Source: CAZMGT01 sp964565895 (lineage in GTDB: Bacteria > Armatimonadota > Zipacnadia > UBA1398 > CAZMGT01). From it: 64,000 nucleotides of DNA. The position numbers and the translations under genes were made by a program. The first letter of the stretch is position 1. Each line of letters starts with the position of its first letter. The stretch lies in NCBI GenBank assembly GCA_964565895.1, contig CAZMGT010000001.1, positions 62,001 to 126,000 on the forward strand, written 5' to 3'. The notes beneath the pieces were generated by a model. That model made no database searches. It saw nothing but the letters and a program-made list of their open reading frames with translations, and was not told the DNA's origin. Shown here piece after piece: positions 1 to 7,998 of the stretch.

Positions 1-252
1 GCAAAGCTCCGCGCGCGAACGCAGCGCGCGCGCCAGCCGCCCCGCTCCGCGCAGCAGCGGGGCGAGGTCCGCGCGGTAATAGGCGCACACGGCAACAAGC
101 GTGCCCACGTGCACCGCCACGTCGTAGGACCTCGGCGGTGGGGCGTGGGCGAGCAGGTTGCCGAAAATGACCAAGTGCCCGCTGCTTGAGACGGGCAAGA
201 ACTCCGTTAACCCTTGCAGGGCACCGAGCGCCAGCGCTACCCAAAGGCTCAT
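1..252 (-). CDS. uppP: undecaprenyl-diphosphatase UppP/BacA, N-terminal part (cut by window edge)
   Basis: The first 84 codons run off the left edge with no stop. The translation opens MSLWVALALGALQGLTEFLP and continues VSSSGHLVIFG, the hallmark N-terminal motif of BacA-type undecaprenyl-diphosphatase (E-F-L-P-V-S-S-S-G-H, with catalytic Glu, Ser and His). The family is an integral membrane enzyme that removes a phosphate from undecaprenyl diphosphate to recycle the lipid carrier of peptidoglycan synthesis, and high copy gives bacitracin resistance. The ATG at 252 has a good ribosome site (GGGGAG, nine bases upstream). It lies about 100 bases downstream of the CAP gene on the same strand. Confidence 0.93.
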   Translation of the reverse strand, partial: MSLWVALALGALQGLTEFLPVSSSGHLVIFGNLLAHAPPPRSYDVAVHVGTLVAVCAYYRADLAPLLRGAGRLARALRSRAELC

Positions 253-350
253 TGGGCAAAGCTCCCCGGCAAGCCAGGCCAAAGGCCGATGTGTTGTATC
301 ACGTGCTTGGCTTGCGCGCAAGTGCCTCGTTGGCGCGGTCTGGCGGTAGG

Positions 351-1289
351 CTAGCGTTCGGGCACCTCGATGCAGAAAAACGTCGCCGGAAACTGCTTCG
401 TCTTGTCTTCCCGCGGGCAAAGGCGGAGCATGAGGCCGTAGATCCCCGGCTTGTTTGCGAACTGCGGGACGGTTACCGAGAACCAGCCGCCCTCGCCGAG
501 CTCCACCTCGCCCCGGCCGCCGTCGTCTTTGTAGAACGTGTTTGGGGGAAGCTTCGGGCGAAGGTAGAGCCGGTCCGCGGGATAGCCGTAGCTGTCTTTG
601 GCGTTGGCCTCGTCCGCGGTAAGCGGGCGCGGCGTGGGGTCGAAGAACACCCACACCCCGGCGACCTCGTATTTTTCCGGCTCAAGCAGCCGGCCGGAGA
701 AAGGAATGGGCTGGCCCAGGGGAAAGCGCTGTGGGATGCGCTGCACTGCGGCGTATTTGTTCAAAAACTCCTGCACTACGCGCAGCCCGTTGCTGCTGTA
801 GGCAATGCCCACGCCGAGGTGCGTGTGCCAGGGGTCGAGGATGTTTCGGCGATGGCCATCGTTGGGCGGCTTTTCGGCAAGCATCGTTTGTTCGTGGCGC
901 ACCATGGCGTTCCAAATTTCCTCTTTCGTCCAAACAACGGGCAGCTTGTGGCTCGTGCAGCAGACGTTTTCCGCGCAAAAGTGCGGCGAGCGGCCCCAGA
1001 GAGAATAGCGGTGAAACGGCGAATAGCCGTCGAGCAAGTAATGCCCGGTAACCCCCTGCTCCAGGGCGTGGCGGCAGAAGATGTCGCCGATGGCGCTGGC
1101 AAGGGGATCGTACTCCACGGGGCGCAGGCCAAACCGCGCGCGGTCGGCGTTTACCAGGACGACCATGCGCTGCTTGAGCTCTGCGAGCTCCTGCTCGGTC
1201 GCCGGCTGGCGCACGCCGGCAAACCACAGCGGAGGCAGAAGAAAGAACGCCAAGCAAAGCGAGGACAGTCGGCCGCGCATAGCGGGCAT
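351..1289 (-). CDS. secreted CAP/SCP-domain protein
   Basis: About 312 residues starting with a signal peptide (charged start, then SSLCLAFFLLPPLWFAGV). Residues about 30-190 look like a CAP (SCP/PR-1) domain: LVNADRARFGLRPVEYDP, HYLLDGYSPFHRY, AENVC, HRRNILDPWHTHLGVGIA, with the conserved His and Glu residues. The remaining ~120 residues resemble a small beta domain without a recognised family. CAP proteins are extracytoplasmic; their biochemical role in bacteria is mostly unknown. I chose the ATG at 1289 (GGGGA five bases upstream) over a TTG four codons earlier. It lies between hrcA and uppP on the same strand. Confidence 0.8.
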   Translation of the reverse strand: MPAMRGRLSSLCLAFFLLPPLWFAGVRQPATEQELAELKQRMVVLVNADRARFGLRPVEYDPLASAIGDIFCRHALEQGVTGHYLLDGYSPFHRYSLWGRSPHFCAENVCCTSHKLPVVWTKEEIWNAMVRHEQTMLAEKPPNDGHRRNILDPWHTHLGVGIAYSSNGLRVVQEFLNKYAAVQRIPQRFPLGQPIPFSGRLLEPEKYEVAGVWVFFDPTPRPLTADEANAKDSYGYPADRLYLRPKLPPNTFYKDDGGRGEVELGEGGWFSVTVPQFANKPGIYGLMLRLCPREDKTKQFPATFFCIEVPER

Positions 1290-1418
1290 GCTCTTCCCCA
1301 ACTGCGCGATATGCTCCTGCGCGAAAACGGGCCGGCGGGCAAAGCCTGCGAAAGCGGCGGCGTCGGCTGGCCTGTGGCGCAGTGCGCTACTTGCTTGCCG
1401 AGGCTCGGCTGCGGGGGG

Positions 1419-2486
1419 TTAGCGGCCCGCGGCGACGGTTAGCGCCTGCTCAACAAGGCCCGCGACATACTCTACCGCGCCGATCGCCTCCTCGTACTTC
1501 ATGCGCGTGGGCCCAAGCACGCCAACGAGCCCGCGCACATCGCTCCCCGCCTCGTAGGGCGCGGTAACGAGGCTCAGGTCGGTCGCCTCGTCGCGGTCGT
1601 GCTCCGAGCCAATGGTTACCGAAGTGCCCTCGGCGTCGAGCTCCGCCTGGAGCACATCCTCGAGCACCTCGCCGGGGTCGAGCACAGCCATTACGCGGTC
1701 CAGGCGCTCGGGGTCCAAAAACTCCGGCTGGCGCAGGGTGTGCAGCACCCCGTCGATGAGGATATGCAGCTCGCGCTGCCCGGCAAGCGCCCGGCGCACC
1801 GTGGTAAAACACTCCTGCAGCAACAGCGCCCGCGTGCGCGCCTCGCGCGCCAAGGCGTTGGGGTCGAGCGCCTCGATCTCCGACACGCGCATCCCCGTCA
1901 GCCGCCGGCGGAGCAGGTTGCTGATAACCTCTACTTCGCGCGCGGAGTGCTCCGTTTCGGAGTCCACGCGGCAGTGCATGATGTGCCCGATGTCCGTGAC
2001 AATGGTGACAAGCAGGCGGCGCGCGCCGAGGTTGGCCACGTCAATATAGCGCAGCTCCGCCTCGCGCAGCCCAGGGACAACGGCCACGGCGGTATACTTC
2101 GTTATCTCCGAGAGAATGCGGCAGGCATGGCGGAGGATCTCCTCTAGCTCGGGGACCTGAAGCAAGCGCCTTATGTCCGCTGCGCGCCGCCGGGCGTCGT
2201 CTAAGCGCTTGACGCGGATTAGCCGGTCGACAAAGTAGCGATAGCCGGGGTCGGAGGGGACGCGCCCCGCGGAACGGTAGGGCTGATGGATCAGCCCCAC
2301 GGCCTCGAGGACAGACATGTCGTTGCGCACCGTGGCGGAGCTTACCTGCAGCCCGTGGCGCGCGACAAGCTGCTCCGAGCCCACAGGCTCCACGGTTTCC
2401 ACGTAGTCGCGCACGATAGCCGCGAGGACTTTTTGCTTGCGCGAGTCGAGGTCTACGTCGGCCAGAGGCCTCAGGCGCGCAGCCAT
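1419..2486 (-). CDS. hrcA: heat-inducible transcription repressor HrcA
   Basis: 355 residues, full length for HrcA. The N-terminal winged helix reads RKQKVLAAIVRDYVETVEPV GSEQL and is followed by the family signature SAGRVPSDPGYRYFVDRL near residue 75; the GAF-like middle and dimerisation region follow. HrcA represses dnaK and groE operons by binding CIRCE inverted repeats. I saw no CIRCE element in this window, so its targets must lie elsewhere. The start overlaps the end of mnmA by 16 bases, suggesting translational coupling. Linkage with mnmA and the iscSU genes rather than with grpE-dnaK is unusual. Confidence 0.95.
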   Translation of the reverse strand: MAARLRPLADVDLDSRKQKVLAAIVRDYVETVEPVGSEQLVARHGLQVSSATVRNDMSVLEAVGLIHQPYRSAGRVPSDPGYRYFVDRLIRVKRLDDARRRAADIRRLLQVPELEEILRHACRILSEITKYTAVAVVPGLREAELRYIDVANLGARRLLVTIVTDIGHIMHCRVDSETEHSAREVEVISNLLRRRLTGMRVSEIEALDPNALAREARTRALLLQECFTTVRRALAGQRELHILIDGVLHTLRQPEFLDPERLDRVMAVLDPGEVLEDVLQAELDAEGTSVTIGSEHDRDEATDLSLVTAPYEAGSDVRGLVGVLGPTRMKYEEAIGAVEYVAGLVEQALTVAAGR

Positions 2487-3577
2487 GGCTTATCTAGGCG
2501 CTCCTCGATCGTGCCGCCGCCCAGGACAACATCGCCGTCGTAGAACACCGCGGCCTGCCCCGGCGCCACGGCACGCTGCGGTTGTTCTAGCTCGACAACT
2601 GCCACGTTGTCCCGTTCGGGCACCACCACTGCTCGCCCGCCAGGACTATTATATCTTATTCGCACCGTGCACGGCGAGGGGCCCTGGGGAGGATCGGGCA
2701 CGGTCCAGTGCACGTCGCGCACGCGCAGCCGCCGCGCCCAGAGGTCGCCGTCGTCGCCCACGATCAGGCGGTTGTGCGGGGCGTCGATGTGCAGCACGTA
2801 TAGCCGGTCGCCTCCGCCAATGCCCAACCCGCGGCGCTGGCCGACGGTGTAGAACGCCAATCCGCGGTGCTCGCCGAGCACCCGCCCGTCGACGGAGACG
2901 ATCTCCCCCGGGCGGGCAGCCTGTGGGGCGTGGGCGGCGACGAACTGGCCCACGCGCTCGGCGATGACGAAGCACACCTCTTGGCTCTCCGCCTTCTCGG
3001 CGACGTTCAGCCCCAGCTTGCGGGCGATCTCGCGCACCTCGGCCTTGGTCAGCTCGCCGTTGGGGAAGAGCAGGTGGGCCATTTGCCGCTGGGTAAGGAC
3101 GTACAGGAAATAGGACTGGTCTTTGGCTTCGTCTACGCCCTTGCGCAAGAGAAAGCCGCGCGCGGTTTTTTCAATGCGCGCGTAGTGGCCGGTGCACACA
3201 TAGTCCGCGCCGACCATGCGCGCCTTTTTGAGCAAAAAGCGAAACTTTACGAACTCGTTGCAGCGAATGCAGGGGTTTGGCGTGCGCCCCGAGGCGTATT
3301 GGCGCACGAAGTCGTCTACGACGTATTTGCGGAAAACATCTTTCAGGTTGAGCACATAGTGGGGGATGCCCAACGTATTGCACACGGCGCGCGCGTCTTC
3401 CACGGCGTCCACGGAGCAACAGCCATCGTAGCGCGCGGGAGCCTCGAGCTCGGGCGTCCACAGGCGCATGGTTACGCCCCAGACCTCATATCCCCGCTCG
3501 AGGCACAGGGCAGCGGCGACGGAGCTATCCACGCCCCCGCTCATCGCGGCAAGGACAAGCTTTCGCCGCCCGCTCAG
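2471..3577 (-). CDS. mnmA: tRNA-specific 2-thiouridylase MnmA
   Basis: MnmA thiolates U34 of tRNA Glu, Gln and Lys using sulfur passed from a cysteine desulfurase, here probably the adjacent iscS product. The PP-loop motif SGGVDSS, the catalytic Cys in NPCIRCNEFVKF and the second Cys in SQEVCFV are all present, and the C-terminus ends in the usual beta domain. The first in-frame ATG encodes the Met of MSGGVDSS itself, which would remove the beta strand before the PP loop. Upstream codons read RRKLVLAA, as in other MnmA proteins, and the frame is closed by TGA at 3581-3583. The only plausible start between is CTG at 3577, with GGGGG seven bases upstream, so I extended to it. Confidence 0.9.
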   Translation of the reverse strand: MSGRRKLVLAAMSGGVDSSVAAALCLERGYEVWGVTMRLWTPELEAPARYDGCCSVDAVEDARAVCNTLGIPHYVLNLKDVFRKYVVDDFVRQYASGRTPNPCIRCNEFVKFRFLLKKARMVGADYVCTGHYARIEKTARGFLLRKGVDEAKDQSYFLYVLTQRQMAHLLFPNGELTKAEVREIARKLGLNVAEKAESQEVCFVIAERVGQFVAAHAPQAARPGEIVSVDGRVLGEHRGLAFYTVGQRRGLGIGGGDRLYVLHIDAPHNRLIVGDDGDLWARRLRVRDVHWTVPDPPQGPSPCTVRIRYNSPGGRAVVVPERDNVAVVELEQPQRAVAPGQAAVFYDGDVVLGGGTIEERLDKPWLRA

Positions 3578-3618
3578 CGCTCATCCCCCTTTGCCCGCCG
3601 CTGCCCAAAGCCAGCGCC

Positions 3619-4005
3619 CTACTGCCCTGCAGCTTTTGCCTTTTGCTTGGCCAAGTAGTCCTCGATCGCCTTGTGCAGCCCGTCTGCGGCGAGGTTTGAG
3701 CAGTGCATCTTTATCGGAGGCAGGCCCCCAAGCTCCTCGGCCACGTCGTCGCGGGTAATGGCCAAGGCCTCCTCGAGCGTCTTCCCCTTGGCCAACTCGG
3801 TGATCATCGAGCTCGTGGCAATCGCCGCGCCGCAGCCAAACGTTTGGAACTTTATGTCTACAATGCGGTTGTCCTTAACCTTGATGTACATCTTCATAAC
3901 GTCCCCGCACACGGGGTTCCCCACGGTCCCCACGCCGTCCGCATCCTCGATGATCCCCACGTTGCGCGGGTTTTGAAAATGCTCCATCACTTTGTCCGAG
4001 TACAT
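3619..4005 (-). CDS. iscU: Fe-S cluster assembly scaffold IscU/NifU-type
   Basis: 128 residues, the standard IscU length. It builds [2Fe-2S]/[4Fe-4S] clusters from sulfur delivered by IscS. All ligands are visible: Cys33 in NPVCGD with Asp35, Cys58 in TFGCGAAIA, and His101-Cys102 in KMHCSNLA. The C-terminal AKQKAKAAGQ tail matches NifU/IscU proteins of Gram-positive and deep-branching bacteria. It sits 50 bases downstream of iscS and upstream of mnmA on the same strand, so sulfur can flow from IscS to IscU and to MnmA. Confidence 0.95.
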   Translation of the reverse strand: MYSDKVMEHFQNPRNVGIIEDADGVGTVGNPVCGDVMKMYIKVKDNRIVDIKFQTFGCGAAIATSSMITELAKGKTLEEALAITRDDVAEELGGLPPIKMHCSNLAADGLHKAIEDYLAKQKAKAAGQ

Positions 4006-4055
4006 CGCTCACCGCCTGCCCAACCTAGCATCTCGGCACTCGCCGGAGAGAAGCG

Positions 4056-5222
4056 TTAAAACTGTATCGCGCGGGAGATCTCGCGGATCTGGCGCACGGC
4101 GTCCTCCAACGCGCCGATGGTGTAGTCGATCTCCTCCTCGGTGTTCCCCTTGCCCAAGGTCAGGCGGAGGACGCCGTGGGCGAGCTCGATGGGCACGCCC
4201 ATGGCCTCGAGCACATGCGAGGGCTCAAGCGACTGCGAGGTGCACGCCGAGCCGCTCGAGGCGCAGATCCCCATGTTGTCCAGCCGCAGCAAAAGCGCCT
4301 CGCCCTCGCACCCGCGGAAGCAAAAGCTGGCGTTTTTCGCCAAGCGGTTCGTGGGGTGGCCGTTAAGCACCGAGTCCTCAATGCGCTTAAGCACGCCGTC
4401 GATCAACCTATCGCGCAGCGCGGCGACGCGCGAGCGAATCTCCGCCCCCTCGCGGGCGATAATCTCGCACGCCTTGCCAAAGCCGACGATCCCCGCCACG
4501 TTTTCCGTCCCCGCGCGCTTGCCGCGCTCGTGCGCCCCGCCGAAGATCAAGCTGCGCAGGCGCGTCCCCTTGCGCACATAGAGCGCCCCGATGCCCTTCG
4601 GGCCGTAGATTTTGTGCGCGGAGAGCGACATCATGTCCACGCCGAGGTCGTCTACGTTAATGTCCATATCGCCCAACGCTTGCACGGCGTCGGTGTGGAT
4701 GGTGATTGGCCGGTCGCCGACGATCTTGCGGATCTCCTCCACGGGCTGGATCGTGCCCACCTCGTTGTTGGCGAGCATAACGCTGATGAGGATCGTCTCG
4801 TCGGAAATCGTGTCCGCAAGCTCGTCGAGGTCTACGATGCCGTGGCGGTCGACGCCGATGTAGCTAACGCGCTTGCCCAGCTTCTCCAGATATTCCGCGG
4901 GGTGAAGCACGGCGTGGTGCTCGATTTTCGTGGTAATCAGGTGGTTGCCCCGCTTCTCGTTTTGCGGGGTGGTCATATAGCCGATGAGCGCGTGGTTGTC
5001 GGCCTCGGTGCCCCCGCTGACAAAGACAATCTCGTCGTCGCTGCACCCGATGAGCGCGGCCACTTTCTCCCGCGCTTCGTCCACGGCGGCGCGCGCCCGG
5101 CGCCCCATATGGTGGATACTCGAGGCATTGCCATATTGCTCCTTTAAAAACGGGAGCATGGCCTCGAGCACTTCCGGGTCGAGCGGGGTCGTTGCTGCGT
5201 GGTCGAGATAGATCGTGGCCAT
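4056..5222 (-). CDS. iscS: cysteine desulfurase IscS/NifS family
   Basis: 388 residues, a group I class V aminotransferase-fold enzyme that converts cysteine to alanine and a protein persulfide. It begins IYLDHAATTPLDPEVLEAML; the PLP lysine is Lys204 in SAHKIYGPKG and the persulfide cysteine is Cys327 in SSGSACTS. The start codon directly abuts the stop of the upstream Rrf2 regulator (5223), so the two are co-transcribed and probably translationally coupled. The order rrf2-iscS-iscU-mnmA is the compact isc layout of many Firmicutes and deep lineages, without hscAB or fdx. Confidence 0.96.
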   Translation of the reverse strand: MATIYLDHAATTPLDPEVLEAMLPFLKEQYGNASSIHHMGRRARAAVDEAREKVAALIGCSDDEIVFVSGGTEADNHALIGYMTTPQNEKRGNHLITTKIEHHAVLHPAEYLEKLGKRVSYIGVDRHGIVDLDELADTISDETILISVMLANNEVGTIQPVEEIRKIVGDRPITIHTDAVQALGDMDINVDDLGVDMMSLSAHKIYGPKGIGALYVRKGTRLRSLIFGGAHERGKRAGTENVAGIVGFGKACEIIAREGAEIRSRVAALRDRLIDGVLKRIEDSVLNGHPTNRLAKNASFCFRGCEGEALLLRLDNMGICASSGSACTSQSLEPSHVLEAMGVPIELAHGVLRLTLGKGNTEEEIDYTIGALEDAVRQIREISRAIQF

Positions 5223-5654
5223 CTAGCGTCCCTCCGTCGCGCGAGCTTGTTCTACGAGCTCAGCCAGGGTAAGTCCAGCGAGCACTTCGTCGACTTTGCG
5301 CGCCACCTGCTCCCAGACAACGCGCGAGGTACAGCCCCGCTCGCGGGCGCACTTGCCCGGGCTATAGTCGTGGCGCAAGCAAATTACCGGCGCCGTAGGC
5401 CCCTCCACGACGTCGAGGATGTCCTTCGCGGTAATCTCCTTGCTGCTCTTCCCCAGAACGTAGCCCCCGCCGGGGCCGCGCACCCCGCGCACGATGTGCT
5501 TGCGCTTGAGCCGGTGCATGAGCTTCTCCAGGTACTTTTCGGGAATACCCTCGCGCCGCGAGATGTCCTTAACGCGCACCGGCCCCTGGTCGCAGTGCAG
5601 GGCGAGGTCGATCATCGCCCGCAGGCCATAGTGGCTCGCTCTGGTGAACTGCAT
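5223..5654 (-). CDS. iscR: Rrf2-family Fe-S regulator, IscR-like
   Basis: 143 residues from the ATG at 5654, which gives the canonical start MQFTRASHYGLRAMIDLAL. The winged helix-turn-helix is followed by the Rrf2 wing GVRGPGGGYVLGK and three cysteines (Cys92, Cys102, Cys108) in the position where IscR binds its [2Fe-2S] cluster; the spacing x9 and x5 differs slightly from the x5/x5 of E. coli IscR. As first gene of the isc operon, with a palindrome over its own promoter (5701-5717), it most likely represses itself and iscSU-mnmA-hrcA when clusters are plentiful. It could also be a CymR-type regulator, but the cysteines favour IscR. Confidence 0.88.
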   Translation of the reverse strand: MQFTRASHYGLRAMIDLALHCDQGPVRVKDISRREGIPEKYLEKLMHRLKRKHIVRGVRGPGGGYVLGKSSKEITAKDILDVVEGPTAPVICLRHDYSPGKCARERGCTSRVVWEQVARKVDEVLAGLTLAELVEQARATEGR

Positions 5655-5688
5655 GATGCTCTCCGCAAAGCGCACAGGGTTTTGGCGC

Positions 5689-5717
5689 AGGTTACAATTC
5701 TTGACTAATTTAGTCAA
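5689..5717 (-). promoter_or_regulatory. promoter of the isc operon
   Basis: On the minus strand TTGACT (5717-5712) is followed by a 17-base spacer and TAACCT (5694-5689), about 35 bases before the iscR start. The -35 hexamer fits well, the -10 only in part. The operator palindrome covers the -35 box, as expected for a repressed promoter. Confidence 0.55.
5701..5717. promoter_or_regulatory. Rrf2/IscR-type operator palindrome
   Basis: TTGACTAATTTAGTCAA is a 17-bp inverted repeat that is perfect apart from its central base. It lies about 47 bases upstream of the iscR-like start, in an AT-rich island within otherwise GC-rich DNA, and overlaps the predicted -35 box. TTGAC/GTCAA half-sites are of the kind described for Rrf2 family members. 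I infer autoregulation by the IscR-like protein. Confidence 0.75.
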
Positions 5718-5748
5718 CAATTTTCCCTCGGCCGCTGTTCCCGCGAAC

Positions 5749-5776
5749 AAAAAAGCCCCCGGGCGCGCTCGCCCAG
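5749..5776 (-). terminator. rho-independent terminator of the histidine kinase gene
   Basis: On the minus strand a 7-bp GC-rich stem (CTGGGCG / CGCCCGG) with an AGCG tetraloop is followed by GGGC and six Ts. It sits about 30 bases after the kinase stop codon and insulates the isc promoter. Confidence 0.75.
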
Positions 5777-5804
5777 GCGGCTCGCCTGCCTTCGCTGCGC
5801 CGGG

Positions 5805-7880
5805 CTACTGGGCCTGCTTGGTCGTGGGCAGGGTAAAGTGGAATGTGCTCCCCTTGCCGAGCTCGCTTTCCACCCAAATGCGGCCCCCCTGGAGCTCGAC
5901 AAGTTTTTTAGCGATAGTCAACCCCAATCCCGTGCCCTGGTGCCGCCGCGCCGACGACCCGTTAGCCTGGCGAAACTCCTCGAAGATTATCTCCTGGTCC
6001 TCCGGGGCAATCCCCGGGCCGGTGTCCGAGACGCTCACGTGGGCCATGCCCTCTGGGGTAAGCTCCGCGCGCACGGTGATCTTTCCCTTCTCCGGGGTAA
6101 ACTTGCACGCGTTGCCCACGAGGTTAATGAGCACCTGGCGCGTGCGCCCCGGGTCGCCGACGACGTTTATCTCGTCCTCGGGTATCTCAAACGTAAGCGC
6201 CTGCTCCTTCTCCTCGGCCATGGGGCGCATCGTTTGCTCCACCTCGGCGAGGACATCGGCCAGCGGGAACGAGCTGCGCTCCATAGGCATGCGCCCGGAC
6301 TCGATCTTGGACAGGTCGAGCACATCGTTAATCAACTGCAAAAGGTGCCTGCCGTTGGAGCGAATGGTTTCCAAGCGCGCCGCCTGCTCCGGGGTGATCT
6401 CGCCGAGCACGCCCTCGAGCATCACCTCGGCCCAGCCGATAATTCCCGTAAGCGGGGTGCGCAGCTCGTGGCTCATGTTAGCGACAAACTGCGACTTTAG
6501 CCGGTTTGCCTCTTGGATCTTGCGGTTCGCCTCGGCCAATTCGCGGTTGAGGGCCTCGAGCCGCTTCTCGCGCTCGACGAGCTCGCGGTTGCGCCGCGAA
6601 AGCTCCTCTTGCGAGCGCTGGAGCTGCTCGAACAGCTTCACGTTCTCCACCGCGGTGGCCGTCGTCGAGGCGAGGGTGGTGAGCAGCTCTACGTCTTGGT
6701 CGTCGAAGTCGCCCGTGCGCTTGTTCGTCACGACAAGCACACCCAGGACGCGGTCTTCGCCGAGGAGGGGGACCTGCACGCAGTTGTAAACGCCGAGCTG
6801 GTCGACAAGCGGGCGAAGGGCGCGGCTGTCCTTCGAGACATCGTTGATCACAGCGGGCTGGCCGGTGTTTAGCACCCAGCCGATGACCCCCTCCTTGCCG
6901 GAGAGGAGCACTTCGTCCTCGATGGCCTCGGCTTTCGTGCCCACCGCCGCCCACACGCTCAGCCGCCCGTCCTCGCCAACGAGGAATACGGCGCCCATCT
7001 CGGCGTCGAGCACGCGCAGGCCCTCGCGGACCACCGTTTCCAGAAGGTCCTTTAACCCGCGGCGCAGGGTAAGCTGCTTGCCGATGCCCGCGAGCATGGC
7101 CAAGCGTTCCGCCTGCTTGCGCGCACGCTCCTCAGCCTGCCGCCGCTCGGTAATGTCGAACATGTGGCCCATGGTCGCCGGGCGGCCGTTGTAGACGATG
7201 CGCGAGGCAGCGACCTGGAACCAGGCGATGGACCCGTCCTTGCGAAACACGCGCAGCTCATAGCGCGCCGGAGGCTCAGCCCCCTCTTGGCGCGCGGCGG
7301 CGCGGGCGACGGCCATGGGCCGGTCCTCGGGGTGAATTACGTCCCAAAACCGCTCCGTGCCGACGAACTCCTCGCGGTTATAGCCCGTGGCCTCCTCGAG
7401 CTGTTTGTTGGCGTAAGCGAGCTTGCCGTCTTGAATAATGTAAATGCCCGCGAGGGACTCCTCGGTCATGCTCCGATAGACAGACTCGGAATGGGCGAGC
7501 TGGGCTTGGGCCTCCTCCTGGGCGTCGCGCAGGGCGCCGACAACCATGGCCACGATCCAGAACAAAAGCGAGCTGGCCACGTCGAAAAACAGCCCGCGCG
7601 CGGCATGAAGGACAACGACGCGCAGAAGCATTAACCCCAGGCCGCACAGCGCGGCGACCCACACCCCGCGCTTGCCCCACCACACGCTGGCCACGATAAT
7701 CGGGACATAAAAGAAGTGGACGAACGTTAGCTCGACTTCGTAGGCGCAGTGGAAGTAGTAGCTGAGCACGAAGCAGAACGAGACCAACAGCCCCATGATC
7801 ACCACGCGGAACTCGCGGCTACCCTCGAGCTGGCCGAGGATGTCGGCATGCTTGGTTTCCGCGGGTGCGACTTCGGCCAT
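5805..7880 (-). CDS. membrane-bound PAS-GAF sensor histidine kinase
   Basis: 691 residues. After a short cytoplasmic leader come about four membrane helices (residues ~30-130, including VVIMGLLVSFCFVLSYYFHC and FFYVPIIVASVWW), then a PAS domain (ESVYRSMTEESLAGIYII...), a GAF domain (GLRVLDAEMGAVFLV... VPLLGEDRVLGVLVV), a coiled coil, a HisKA domain with the phospho-acceptor His in MSHELRTPLTG, and a HATPase domain with N box NLVGNACKFTP, DTGPGIAP and GTGLGLTI. It autophosphorylates in response to an unknown signal; no response regulator lies next to it, so it is an orphan. The ATG at 7880 (GGAGGGG six bases upstream) is preferred over a TTG 23 codons earlier. Confidence 0.92.
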   Translation of the reverse strand: MAEVAPAETKHADILGQLEGSREFRVVIMGLLVSFCFVLSYYFHCAYEVELTFVHFFYVPIIVASVWWGKRGVWVAALCGLGLMLLRVVVLHAARGLFFDVASSLLFWIVAMVVGALRDAQEEAQAQLAHSESVYRSMTEESLAGIYIIQDGKLAYANKQLEEATGYNREEFVGTERFWDVIHPEDRPMAVARAAARQEGAEPPARYELRVFRKDGSIAWFQVAASRIVYNGRPATMGHMFDITERRQAEERARKQAERLAMLAGIGKQLTLRRGLKDLLETVVREGLRVLDAEMGAVFLVGEDGRLSVWAAVGTKAEAIEDEVLLSGKEGVIGWVLNTGQPAVINDVSKDSRALRPLVDQLGVYNCVQVPLLGEDRVLGVLVVTNKRTGDFDDQDVELLTTLASTTATAVENVKLFEQLQRSQEELSRRNRELVEREKRLEALNRELAEANRKIQEANRLKSQFVANMSHELRTPLTGIIGWAEVMLEGVLGEITPEQAARLETIRSNGRHLLQLINDVLDLSKIESGRMPMERSSFPLADVLAEVEQTMRPMAEEKEQALTFEIPEDEINVVGDPGRTRQVLINLVGNACKFTPEKGKITVRAELTPEGMAHVSVSDTGPGIAPEDQEIIFEEFRQANGSSARRHQGTGLGLTIAKKLVELQGGRIWVESELGKGSTFHFTLPTTKQAQ

Positions 7881-7998
7881 CGCGGTCCCCTCCGCATCGA
7901 AACGCAGCGTTTGCCCGTGCACACGGGTTGGCTTCGTATAACTGGGCAAAAGTCCTTTAGCTTTCCCTGGGACAAACGCTACGCCCGAGGGGCCGCGT

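Noticed and set aside
186..1442. Long open frame of 418 codons on the plus strand
   Set aside because: It lies opposite the CAP gene, is rich in Ala/Arg/Gly, matches no family and has no ribosome site; high GC keeps antisense frames open.
2487..3618. CIRCE element expected for HrcA control
   Set aside because: No TTAGCACTC-N9-GAGTGCTAA-like repeat was seen near hrcA or elsewhere in the window.
4176..5147. Plus-strand frame of 323 codons
   Set aside because: Antisense to the clear iscS gene; composition Ala/Asp/His/Val-rich as expected for a mirror frame.
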